From Thozetella sp. PMI_491 (taxonomy: Eukaryota > Ascomycota > Sordariomycetes > Chaetosphaeriales > Chaetosphaeriaceae), in NCBI GenBank assembly GCA_021432635.1, contig MU270082.1:67831-131830 (forward strand): a DNA stretch of 64,000 nucleotides, written 5' to 3'. Under the pieces are notes generated by a model. It was given only the letters and a program-made list of their open reading frames with translations, was not told the origin of the DNA and searched no databases. Within the stretch, counting starts at the first letter, position 1. The number at the start of each line of letters is the position of its first letter. The translations under genes were made by a program, and so were the position numbers. Positions 44,898 through 56,200 of the stretch are shown here, piece after piece.

Positions 44898-45641
44898 TCA
44901 GCGCAAACCTGCCTTCTTCAGCCTCCGTGCGATGTCGGCTTTGGTCTGCTGCATGGGATTGAGCTTGATGTCCCTCGCCATGGCCGTCGTGTCGTCGCCA
45001 TGCTTCGCCACCAGCCGCTCCAGCCACTCGACCTCTCCGCTGCTCTGGTGGCGCTGTGCCGGCTCTGTCGGGCGGTTCGCCTCCTCCTCCAGCTGCCGGA
45101 TCACCTCGCCATCCACTGCATCCGGGTCTTCGATGCCGCCCCACTCCTCGGCGTCTTCCTCGTCCCCCTTCGCCTCCCCGCCCTCCTCGTCGCTGTCAAA
45201 CTGGTTCAGGGAGTCTTTGAGGGGATTGTTGTCCGTCCCGGGGCGCACGATACGGACGATCTTGCCGTCGGCGTCACGCTCAATCTTGGCCTCGCCTACG
45301 ACGGCTGCGGTGCCCGGCTTGACCCGAAATGGATCCGGGGCCTTCTTCTTCTGCCCAGGGCGTTTCTCAACGCCGCCAGCGGTGGTGCCGAGCTTCGCTA
45401 CAAGCCCGAGACGGCTGTAGTTCTGGGCCAGCGTTTTTGTCTTGTCCCTATGGCGAGAGGGCGCATGTCAGTCCTTTTGCCTAGGAAGCGGGAGAGGCGG
45501 CCGGTGGGGTGGAGGGGAGGAGACGCACCAGTTCTTCGCCACGATGTCATTGCCCATGGGATTGAGGATCTTGGCCTTGACACGCGGCCTCACGGTTGGT
45601 CGCGACGACCTTCTCTTTCGCTTTTGAAGTTCCCTACCCAT
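44898..45641 (-). CDS. nop16: Nop16, 60S ribosome biogenesis factor
   Basis: Nucleolar protein in 66S pre-ribosomal particles, needed for 60S subunit assembly. Two exons: 45529-45641 and 44898-45447, with an 81-nt intron (GTGCGT donor, TAG acceptor) splitting a Trp codon; 220 aa. The start MGRELQKRKRRSSRPTVR is the family's basic N-terminus, followed by KILNPMGNDIVAKNW-DKTKTLAQNYSRLGL, the most conserved block. A middle acidic stretch (FDSDEEGGEAKGDEEDAEEW) and a C-terminal EWLERLVAKHGDD, DIKLNPMQQT, DIARRLKKAG complete the family pattern. It converges with the MARVEL gene. Confidence 0.94.
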
Positions 45642-47611
45642 TGTGCCGCGCAGCCCTGTGAGGTGTCGTCCAGTTGTGGTGGGAAGAGCCTTGACGGTTC
45701 AATGGCGGCAGACCGAATCGAAATTTCTAGTGGAGCTTGTACTGATAAGACGGCCATAATTTCTTATCGCAAAGCACGTGGGGGATCCGCTATGGTTATC
45801 AGTTTTTATCAGCGGTGAGCAGAAGGTAAAGGTCTTGGCGCCAAGGTGAGCACGCGAGCTGGCCTCCGCAAATTACAGGTCGAATTGGGTGTGGATAAGG
45901 GTAGCGACGGGGACGGGCACCGCACCCGAGACCTCCCCCTTCCCCGGAGAAGGAGGGGGTCCGTAAAATTCTCCCAACTCGTTTGCTTCCCCCAGTCCCC
46001 CCCTCCCCGGAATGTCTCTCGTGTACTTGATCTCGTATGTATTGTCCTTCCCCCCCCCCCCCATTTCCCCCATTATCTGCACTAATGAGATCAAGCCGAT
46101 GGAAGCCAGCCACTTAGATCGCACGTTGCAGCGAGGGTGATGCTCAGGCGGGGGTTCCCACTCTGTCCAATCCATAACAAGCTGCCTTACTTGGCCTAGC
46201 CTTGGAGGGCTATCATAAAGGAGAGGAAGGTTGTTTGTGCAAGTACACTACTACTTGTCCTTGTGCCTGCATGGCAGCGTACTTCGTATGCAACCGGGCC
46301 ACCCAGGCTTGAGCCGGACCGGACCGGCGGTGATGGATCGCGGATGCCTTCGGGACGAATCCCTCTGCAAAAATGACGACTCTCAGGGCTCCCCTCTGCC
46401 TGGCGCTCCGTAGCATGTGGCGCTGAAGACTGGCTGGCTGGCTGCCGAGGAACTAATCAGGATCGAGGGGCTGGGGCAGTGTGCTGGAAAAGGAATACTT
46501 CAGCTCCGACGCCCAGCGCGTCCGCCCTGCAGTCCAGGGTTGCAGGCCTAGCGGTCTAGCGGCTAGGCGACTGAGAAGGATGGATCGTGGTCCGAAATGA
46601 GAGGCGTTCCGCTTGGAAGGCGGACAGCGGTGGAGACCTCGGGCCACGACCCTTGATGGGACTTTCCAAGCGTCGGCTTCAGTCTGCCAAGACCTGGTAG
46701 CGAGGTAATGAGAATGCGACTTTGAGCGAGTTGGGCGAGTTGGGCGCTTCGAGGACTGCCGAATCGATCGTGACTGCCGACGCGCCGAGACGGTCAAAGC
46801 TGAGGGACTGGCGAGTGGCTTGGAATTTGCAGGGCTAGCTCCGGGGGCTCTGTACCGTAAGGGCAGCTAGGAGCTGGCAAGGCTTCAGATAAGTCTGCCC
46901 TGTCGTGTTCAGATCTGAGCATGTACCCTGGAGTATACTTGTCTTGCCCTTCTAGAAATGTATAATGTACCACGTTATACCTGTCAAGCCCGGAGACCAC
47001 CATATCGAGCAGGGCCGGAGGCGTCGGCACAGGGGGAGGATCACGACACGAGAATATTGACATGGGAGAGAGAAAGAAAGAGAGAGAGAGTACACGGTAG
47101 TTGGTATTCTTCGGAACTCCTGGCTCGATGCTTGCTCGATGGCACATGTGATGCTGGCTATGATTATCCCAAGTAGCACCTACTGACGGTCAGGTTTTTG
47201 CTCAATCCCAGCCCACAAGCCTGAACCCGTCATAACCCTCGTTTACTACCCTTATGTTATATATATATGATACATTGCATTGTTTGTTTGTCCTGTCCCC
47301 CGTCATAGATATTGGTGTCGTGAGAGGAATGAAAGATAGGTGGTAGGTAGTTGTGAACACTCTTGGACAGATCCAAAGAGCAGTTTCCAGTTCCAGCCAG
47401 GCCCTTATAGATCCCCAGCCAAAAACCAGATCCCAGAATAAGCAATGCCGCCCCGCCTTCCCCTTTCGCGTGAAAAAGATGGTTCGCCTCAGTTACGCCC
47501 CCCTACTTCTCCGTCCCCTGCTCCAGTCGTCTCTTCGTCTCCGTGAAACCCCCCATCTGCATGCATGTGTGGGTGTGGTGTGCCACCCCGGTCACCGACA
47601 GCTCCTGATCA
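45642..47611. other. Intergenic: nop16 promoter and transcription-factor 3' region
   Basis: No gene recognised. Contains a 13-C run at 46050-46062, a GA/AG stretch near 47069-47092 and a TATATATATA run near 47262-47268. ORFs are short and look like chance. Confidence 0.55.
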
Positions 47612-50284
47612 TCAAAACATTATCCACTCCACATCCACACCAGGCCCGCCGATGCACTTGGTCCAGTTGAACGGACCTCGGCGCATGAGACTACCGCCAA
47701 GCATCTTGGGCTGGTCCTCCTTCCAGTCGCCGGCCCAGAGGCGCTCCAGCACGTCCAGGGCGGCCAGGTTGTTCATGTAGCCGCTGCGAGCCATGATATC
47801 TCGGCACTTGCTGCGCACAATGTTTTGCTGCAGTTCGTTGACGCACTCACTGCCGGCGACGAAAAGCGGCCAGAGCAAGAACTTCTCGGCATGGCTGCCG
47901 GCCTCAAGCGACGTCGCGTAGTATACGACCTGGCTGACCAAGTTGCGGAAGTTGGTGTGCGCCGATGGGACATTGGGGCTCGCCAGGCGCTCTGTATAGA
48001 GCAAGGCCGCGTAGCGGAACGCCTCGCTCAAGGACCCGAGATCGCGCATCTGCGACGAGGTCGGGGCAGTCGGCATGTTGGGAAGCGAGGCCGCCGTGCG
48101 GCTCGCATCGTACTCCCAGCTCTGGAGGGCGATGCGCGCCTCCTTCCATTCCCGCCAGAAAGTACTCCGGTGGTCGTCGTAGGCACCTCCTGGGGATTGA
48201 AGGGTTGCGGGGCTCATCATGTCATCCTCGTTCATGGCGGTGCCGAAGCTAGAGTCGAACCGGTTGCCAGGGCTCGTTACCGCTGGCGAGAAGATGTGTG
48301 TGTCGAATCCGAGGGGATCCGACGGCGAGGGCTGGAAGGTGTTGCCCAAGGAGGAGAGCGGCGTGTCCGAGCGCTTGATACCGCCCGCGGACTGCGCTGG
48401 ACTGCCTAGAAGGTTCTGCACCGGCCGGTGCTGCGAGAGCAGGTTGAGGCGGCCGAGCTTGCTGATCGTCTTGAAAAGCTCCCGGTCGCAGCCTACCAAG
48501 TTCTCGGCACCAGGCGGAAGAAGCTGCGCGTCGGGGAGGACGCCGTAAAAGGCCGTGTTTAGCTGTGCCTCCCGGTCGTTGATGCTGGCGCTGACGGCGT
48601 CAAAGTAGGTGAAGAGGCACTCCATCCATGCCGAATCCCTGGAGGCGGGAAAGAGGGAGTTGCGCCTCATACCGAGGATCTTCTTCACTCCGGCAAATTG
48701 CGTCTGGAACTTGGCCACCCCTGACTCAGCCATGCGGTAGTGGCAGAGCAAGAGGATGGTCGCCAGGGCCGAATCGTGCATCGCCTTGTCGTTGTCGTTG
48801 AGCTGCTCATTCAGCAGCTGAACAGCCAGGTTTCTGTGCTGATACTCCTCCGTCAGCGACTGGTCCTCCGGCTGAGCATCGTTAGACTCCGAGATGGCAT
48901 CTATCCGTTTCTCTCCAATATCTCTTCCGTGCTGTCCACGGCTCAACTTCCGCTTCATCCGCAGGTTGCAAGCCGAGAGGGCGCAGATAGCGTGCTGCAG
49001 GCCCCTGCTGCTCGAAGAAAGCCGCAGGATATGCTCTCGGAATGGGTTGTTGGGCGTGTCGATGAAAACCATGGTAGGGCAAAGGGTGTTCTCATAGTAG
49101 TCCATGAAGAAGGGCATCCGGGAGATCAGATCCGGGTTGACCTGGATAGATGGTGACGGCGGCGGGCGTGGAATTGACAGCGGCCAAGGCGAGTGGGCGT
49201 GTTCCTGCAAGCTCTGGGCCTGAACTTCCTCTTCGGTCGTAGGGGGAGCCCAGAATGGGCCTTGAGACTGGGCGCTGGTGCTGTAGGCATCCAGCTCAGG
49301 AGCCGCGGAAACCGACATCTTTCGGATCAGGCTGTTCGCCGACTGGAAATCAGGGTGCTCAAGCTTCGTGAGCGCATCGCAGTCCATCATCTTGGGGCCC
49401 ATTTGGGCATCAAAGTGGGGATCCACGTGTGACTGCAGGCTCGAGGAGTGAAGGCTCGACGCCTGGTCAGACGGCGAATAGACCAGACCGGGGCAGGTCG
49501 TCGGGACCCTCTGCGACTCGATCATGATAGCTGGGCTCTGCGGGACCGGGACGGGGGAGCTGTGGCCTGGATACGAGGTCTCGTAGAGGACCGTGGGGCT
49601 GTGAATGAAGTGCATGTCTTCTCTCCGGAAAGACTGGTCCAGAGGCGACATGTAGTTCACCTCGGTGATGGATTCCATCATTGGCGGAAGCATCTCGTTC
49701 GAAGGCGGCACCGAGACGTGCAGGTGCCGGTTTGAGAACCTAGGAAGGTTCTCGGTCGTCACCACGGGGGGGTACTGGATGTGCGTCCATCCATGGGAAG
49801 GAGGGATCGCCGAGGCGGTTTCCGGCGATGGAATGTGCGGCATCTCGTAGAAAGGCGTGGGAGGAACGGAAGAACCTGGAGAGAGCGGGAGCTCCTCCGG
49901 ACGGCGGCCCTCGGACTTCTCGTCGTGCTCGGGCCATTGGGTGGACGAGGCGGTGGAGCCGGTGCGCAGACGTGTCGGCGCCGGCGACGGCATGTCCTTC
50001 TTGACGGGGTTGACTGGCGGCGCCTTTGCGATGGGCAGCGACAAGCCGCGCAGCTTGCCACGGCTCGCCACACCGACGCCCCATGTCAATTGCGTCTTGT
50101 ATCCAGAGCACTCGTTTCCGATCTCCAGGCACTGGGAGCAGTACGGCCGCCTCCTATCGCACTTGACATTCCGCTTGGCGCAGGTAAAACAGTCGTCGGC
50201 GGCTCCTCCAGCGGGCGCCCTCCTCCTGCGCTTCCTAGCCGAGGCGACCTCCTTGGCCGCAGGCGGTGGGTTTGGCGGCGACAT
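47612..50284 (-). CDS. Zn2Cys6 transcription factor
   Basis: Nuclear DNA-binding regulator with an N-terminal binuclear zinc cluster; target genes unknown. Intronless, 890 aa. ATG 50284 is used because the frame upstream offers only a GTG. A basic stretch (RKRRRR, 17-22) precedes a canonical cluster with Cys at 32, 35, 42, 49, 52 and 59 (C-X2-C-X6-C-X6-C-X2-C-X6-C). The sequence just after it, SGYKTQLTWGVGVASRGKLRG, looks like a conserved extension shared by a subfamily I cannot name. A long disordered Pro/Ser/His-rich middle follows. The C-terminal half (from about 395, PFFMDYYENTLCPTMVFID) fits the fungal-specific transcription factor domain type 2. It is preceded by an unusually long gene-free region. 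Confidence 0.93.
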   Translation of the reverse strand: MSPPNPPPAAKEVASARKRRRRAPAGGAADDCFTCAKRNVKCDRRRPYCSQCLEIGNECSGYKTQLTWGVGVASRGKLRGLSLPIAKAPPVNPVKKDMPSPAPTRLRTGSTASSTQWPEHDEKSEGRRPEELPLSPGSSVPPTPFYEMPHIPSPETASAIPPSHGWTHIQYPPVVTTENLPRFSNRHLHVSVPPSNEMLPPMMESITEVNYMSPLDQSFRREDMHFIHSPTVLYETSYPGHSSPVPVPQSPAIMIESQRVPTTCPGLVYSPSDQASSLHSSSLQSHVDPHFDAQMGPKMMDCDALTKLEHPDFQSANSLIRKMSVSAAPELDAYSTSAQSQGPFWAPPTTEEEVQAQSLQEHAHSPWPLSIPRPPPSPSIQVNPDLISRMPFFMDYYENTLCPTMVFIDTPNNPFREHILRLSSSSRGLQHAICALSACNLRMKRKLSRGQHGRDIGEKRIDAISESNDAQPEDQSLTEEYQHRNLAVQLLNEQLNDNDKAMHDSALATILLLCHYRMAESGVAKFQTQFAGVKKILGMRRNSLFPASRDSAWMECLFTYFDAVSASINDREAQLNTAFYGVLPDAQLLPPGAENLVGCDRELFKTISKLGRLNLLSQHRPVQNLLGSPAQSAGGIKRSDTPLSSLGNTFQPSPSDPLGFDTHIFSPAVTSPGNRFDSSFGTAMNEDDMMSPATLQSPGGAYDDHRSTFWREWKEARIALQSWEYDASRTAASLPNMPTAPTSSQMRDLGSLSEAFRYAALLYTERLASPNVPSAHTNFRNLVSQVVYYATSLEAGSHAEKFLLWPLFVAGSECVNELQQNIVRSKCRDIMARSGYMNNLAALDVLERLWAGDWKEDQPKMLGGSLMRRGPFNWTKCIGGPGVDVEWIMF

Positions 50285-53200
50285 GGTTCGGTGATGTTGC
50301 ACTCTGTTTTAAGCCCGAATGGTCATATAGAAAAGGCAGGCGTAGGTAGGCGGCTTCTCAGCTTCTCGAACAGTTGGGGCGGGCTGATCAGACGGCTCGA
50401 GCCTATATCCAAGACACGGTCTGGCCGTCAATGGGAACGGCTGACTGGTGTGGGTAAATCGAGGATAATATGCAGAGGGCTCAGGGTCCATATAGTGGTC
50501 GGCAAGGCGACCTGGGAATGGGAACAGGATGGGGATTGGGGGGGGCACGAGGGTAGACGGCCTGTTTTTAATAAACCAGCCTACCAGATGATCTGCCCGC
50601 AGACCAGCAGTAGCGGGTATCGGGGCGGGCGGATACCCTTCAGATCAGTACAAAGAGGTACAAGAGGAACTCGACCGGGGGGGCGGAGTTAGAGGCGAAC
50701 GGAAGACGAATGGGAGGCGAGCACACCGGCCGGGGGGAGGGGGGGGTTCGTCGCCAGGCGGAGTGGAGGCCCTGGAGGAAGGGGGGGGGAGTGACTGGGG
50801 CCTGGTCGAGGGGTGGGAGTGGGACTGAAGTGCAGCCGAAGGGGAAGAGGTCTGGTAAGCTAGCACAGACGCCAATGGGTACGTACCTGACCCAGGTCGA
50901 GGTTGGAAGAGACGATGGGGTCCTAGATCATGAGGGGAGATGGGATGCGATTCTATGAGCTAGGAATAGATTGTTCAATTCGTCCTCACGACCACCCCAG
51001 CGATAGCCAGAAATTACGCGCAGGGCATCGCGAGAAGACCCCCAGAGATGGTGCGGTGCATACATCACGCACACAAAACGAAGCCAATCTATGGTCCCAG
51101 GTATGTAATTTTACACGTTGTGAATTTACGCGGAGACGGGACGAGAAAAGAAAGGACGACAGGAAGGACCAAGGAACTTGGGTTGACGGGCGTTTTCGTT
51201 CAAGCTTCCCGCCTGCGAGACAGCGCAAGAGGCGTCGGGGCGGGGAGGGCGGCCAGCCAGCGGCAGGACTGCTCACCACACCATCAGCACGCCAGAGGCG
51301 TTTTTTCTTGGCCCGAGGCCATGAATTAGAGGACCAAACCGGGGGGGCCTACAAAGGGGAAAGCTTGCAGTTGCAGGAGGTGCAGGGGCCACAAGGCCGG
51401 CGTGAGCCAGTGCAAGACCAGTACATGCCCTGCAGGGCACTTTGGCCCTTTGCATGGGCTGGCACGCAGCCCACGCGAGCGAGACACACGCTAGAGAGGA
51501 CAAGATTGGGGGGGCAGATAGAGGCACAGGGATTGAGGTAATAGAGCGAGGAGATATCATGGTACAGTGGCAGAGACAGACAAACGTAGAAACAGAGACC
51601 AAGAGAGCAGATAAGCCAGTAATCGCGATCGGGGAGACCACGAGAGACGGCACAGAAAGTGTGAAAGAGCGAGGTCGCGAAAGACCGAAAAACAGACTAG
51701 GGGAAGGCATGGCAACGGAGAGGGATAGAGCGAGGGGGAGAGGGGAGAGAGAGAGAGAGAGAGAGGGCGCGAGAGAGCGGAGGAGAGTGCTGTCGGCGAG
51801 GTTGGGTACCTGCTAAACAGGGGGGCAGAGAGGGGAGGCCTAGCGTACCAACGTTTGTGCAGTCCAGTAGCTTTGGTTGGAGGAGACAGCACTCGCAGGA
51901 CAGGCAGAGGAGCAGGCAGACTGGCTGGGTCCTGGGCTGGCAGGCGGGCTGGACCCATTCGGGAAGGATGGGGGATGGGATGCACGCACCTCATCTCTGC
52001 TACTTAGTTACAGTACATCCCCCCCCCTTCACCCTCTCGCTGACTGGCGGGCTGGGCTTGCAGCTTCGGGTTTGTTCCTGCGACAGAACCCAGCACCGAG
52101 CTTAATTGTCTAGCTATCAGCCTAGGGGACGAGGGCCAGCGCTGACAGCGAGGGTCCTCACAACCAAAACACGCATGAAAAGGAGAGCTTAACACGAAGC
52201 AGATTGTCGACCGCCCTCGTCGTCGCATGTGCCGTGCACTTGTGCCACCCTTTCTTCCCTCTCTCTCCTTTCTCTCTGACTAGCAACGTAGCTTGGGATC
52301 GCTACCGGGCCAGTCGCTGGAACGATGGACGGTAGCACAAGGACATCGCGTTCCCCTCACTTCGGAACATAGGGACCCCGGAGAAGGAGAGGCGTAGGCG
52401 AGAGCTGGGTTCCGAGACTCGAGCCGCGGGCGGTAGGAGACAAAGAAGACGGGCAAGGGCAAGCTAGTGGGGGACAGGGGGGGGTGCGAGGGGGAACGCT
52501 TCATGGCCCACCCCCTGCTACCCCCCGTCGCTGCAATGTCCTCGAGGTGCGTGCAACGGTGTCGCGTTTTTTTAGAGTTATCTACTATCACGCAAGCATG
52601 CCAGCTCAGAGCGAGCATGGCTGGCCGGGGTTTCCATCTCGTAACCTGCTCACCCCGGGTTGGCGCCGCCGCAGCGCACCACACACGGAGGTACGGTACA
52701 GTGCAGAGTACCTCGCGCGCGCTGTCTGGACTGACTGACTGACTGGCAGAATCCTGTGGAGATAGCTTATCGCACCTACCCTGACCTTGCCCACCGCCGC
52801 ACGGGACCCAGCTTTCGTGTGATCCGTGACCAAGGAAGAAAGAGGGAGGGTAATTAAGCCTCGAGGCTCCCCCCCCCTTTCGTCTAACCGTCAGCGGCGC
52901 CTACGGGACCCAGCACTTCATGACCGCCTTGACGACGTTGACAGCGTCGATCGGAGCACTGAAGGATGCACGTGGCACCCCTCATGATGATGAACTATGG
53001 CCTTTGCTGTTATTTCGGTCACTTCTTTGTGCTGCGAAGCTTTCTCGCCCGTCGGCGAATACCGTGGATGCCATCGTAGCGCACGCACCCGCCACAGGTC
53101 AGCGTGGGGGTCCTTCCCAACCCGACTCGGTCGCCCGCGTCAGTTAATATATTCTCGCCGTTGGACCGCGGATACGTGGGCTCTAGGGCTCGGGGCGGAG

Positions 53201-56200
53201 CATGTGCCAGTCCGCCTCAGCGCCGCTCACAGTAGTACGGGGGGATGCCCTTTCATTTCGATCTCTTGTCTAGTCCAATGTCCAGGATGCCAATAGAGCA
53301 ACGCGATCGAGGAGGCATGATACACGCAGATGATGAAGATGATAAAAATAACAGTCTACAGCTAGCTGCAAGCCAAGTTGTATTGGACTTTGCCGCATGT
53401 TGCTCTCCGTGTCGTGATATTGGTCGCTGCCTTGATGCGCCGGTGCCCTGAGCATGGGCTGGGCTGATGAAGATGGCCACTGGCCGGCACCAATCACACA
53501 CGCCGCGCACTCACATCCGTCGAACGAGCGACATTGCGAGCTGCTGTCAGTCAGCCCTGTCGAGGCTCGTGGACCAGAGTGAGGCCTCGCCGTGCGACAG
53601 CTCCGTTTTTTTCTCATCATCCTCGGATCAATGAAAGAGAAAGTGGACAGAGAGGGTCTACAGCTCCGACTAAGGCGTTGTTGGCATTGCAATGGCTGAT
53701 GGCTTCTCGATCGTCGCTTGTACCGTCCATCGGTCTCGGTCCACTCAAATCGAGGTGGGCAGCATCCGCAGTAGGGCGGCGGAGAGAGGGGACATGCGGA
53801 ACCACCGGGGGGCTTCGCACTCGCCACTGGTGCCCCGTCGACACTCAAGCCAAAAAAAAGAGGGTTTCGCTCACCCCGACCACCGACCGAGGAACTCTCC
53901 CGGCCCCTCGGTAGAACTGGTTACAAGGTGAGAGATGCCACGATAAGCTCGGCGATGGTGACATCATGCGCCTCATCCCTCACGAAACTGCCATCTCGTA
54001 CTGCGAGTATTTGGCCCCGAACGATCCCTGCGATCGTCTCAAGAGCCGAGGGAATCGCCCGGAGGCGACTCTGGCAGTGGGACGTTGCTGGGGAGCGGCC
54101 CCGTTCAGGGACGCTGTGGGCCCCGTTTACCGGTCGTATTTCTTCCCTCAAATGCTCGTTGCTCACGAGACTGGCTACCGAAACCATCGAACCCGCCCCT
54201 CCATCTTCGTACTATCGAATTTTGGGCCGGTAAGCCAGAGCGTCTGCTTCGGGCCTTTGCTGGAACCGGAGACCGGCCTTGCCCTGTGGCAGATGCTCCA
54301 GAAGTGCCAGCTCACCCCGGCAGTTATCTGTCAATAGAGCTCCTTGTTCTTCATCGTTTCGGTGAGAAGCAGGAGTTGTTCGAACCCTTTTCGCACGCCC
54401 AGGGGCTGGTCGCCCCCTTGGCATTCACTGAATCGTCGGCCGGGCTGGGGGGTTGCCTCTCCACTCCAGTAGCGGGCAGCTAGGCCTAGCGGTTGTTGGT
54501 TGCTACTATGTATGCTGCTAACGAAGTAATTACTACGTCCGGAGCACGGCACGAGCGAGTTATCCCCTCTTCCCGGTTTCCCTCCACCGCCTTCTTGGCC
54601 ACTTCCCCAGGCGGCTCATTTCACGAACCTGCTACCGCTCTCGCTCGGGGTCAGTTAGGGTCGCGGCACTTGAGAAACTATTACCAATGGAATCCTTCAG
54701 CGGGGAAATTTCACGACCTGAACCCCAGATCATGTGTACGTACTGTACATACGCTACACTTTGTTCGGTCAGGTAACACAGGGGTGGAACTTGTACTATG
54801 AAGCGGCCGGCGGAGCTTTTGACTGGCGGCCGCTGCCAAATGCCCTCACGCCTCGGAACGGGTTCCTTCGTAAAAAAGTATCGCGGTGTATCTTAGCCTC
54901 GAGAAACAAAGGGAGAAGGCGCTGTACCCTAGGCTTTGGGACCTTGAGCCGAAGGGCGCCGCCATCCAAGATAGCGGCCGGTGCCGACGGAGGCAGACGC
55001 CACTTCGGGGGCTGCTAGCCTTGCTAGTGTCGTCCGTCATGAGCCCACGTTTGGTTTGGGGAGAGAGGAGCCCCATCTGCCAGTGTCAAGTGGCGCGCCC
55101 GCGAAGGAAAAATAACAAGATGTAATTATCCCAGCAGGCGCGCCAAGGAAGTCCACAGCCCAGAATCGGGAGAGTCTCTGTAAGACGCCCCCCCCACGAA
55201 CACATGTGATGCGAGACATCGAAACAATGCCGGCACCATGAGAGATCTGCATTTTGTGGCTGAAGGAAGCCGGCAGTATGGCCTGAATTCCTCACCGAGA
55301 AGCGGGAACATTTCCGTGGGCATTGGCGCCACAGAGCTTAGCCCGTGTTGCAGCCCGTTGGTATTAAGTCCGGTCGCCTTCCCCCCTCCTCCCCCCCTAC
55401 CCCCCCAAAACGCGCCATCAGAGGCTGGCATTGCCTTATCACTAAACACTCGTGTTCGACGCCGCGCTCCACTGTCGCAACGGGAGGGCTACCGAGATTT
55501 TGTTTCATGCCTCCGACCGAGCTGCCATCGGCGCGTCAAAGTCTATACTCCCTAGCAGCGCTTGCCTCCGGCCCTACCGATCTATAGCGCCCTCCTTTTA
55601 TGATGTCCAAATGAAATTGCCCATAGATGGCGTCTGTTAAGACGCCCAAAGTCCCCTGAACCTAGTAGCAAATGAGCTCCCTGCTGCCGCTGCGCGGTTG
55701 TGTCCTGTGTCAGGCCAGCCGCACGCTCCCAGCAACAACCCTGTCCGCGTAGGCGAACTCTAAATCCTCCCCTCGCTCTAGGATGAAAAAAAACCGATGT
55801 GCCTCGGCTGGCTTGTGTCAGTCCATTCGGTGCAGAGCAGCGCAATCTATCATAGCCGGCGGCCGGTCGGCGCCGTTGGCCTAGTTGAATGCACTAGAGC
55901 AAGTAGCCTCAGCACGGGGTTTCCTCTGCCCTCTGCCAACGCCAAACCACGGCTGGTCGCGTTGCCCAAACGTTGCTTCTTTCTGCGCCCGGGCGCAGCC
56001 CACCCAGCGCAGCGATCGCCGTCGCGTGCGGGCGGTTCTCGGTCATCTCGCCCTCCAGCCAATTATGCGGCGGACAACATGCACTCCATCGCATCGCCGC
56101 GCTAGAAGGCCCGAAGAATCTGTGGAAGCCTAAGAGCGTGCGGTAGGACGGAGGGGGTGTCTTTGCGAGCTTCCGGGGGCCACTACCCGCCTGGCTCCGC

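Noticed and set aside
44778-45818. 346-codon plus-strand ORF
   Set aside because: Antisense to nop16, whose exon structure and family match are clear.
49781-50692. 303-codon plus-strand ORF
   Set aside because: Antisense to the zinc-cluster end of the transcription factor; Arg/Gly-rich shadow.
53966-54337. 123-codon plus-strand ORF with fairly natural composition
   Set aside because: Considered as a lone exon, but no family similarity, no flanking exons and no convincing start context.
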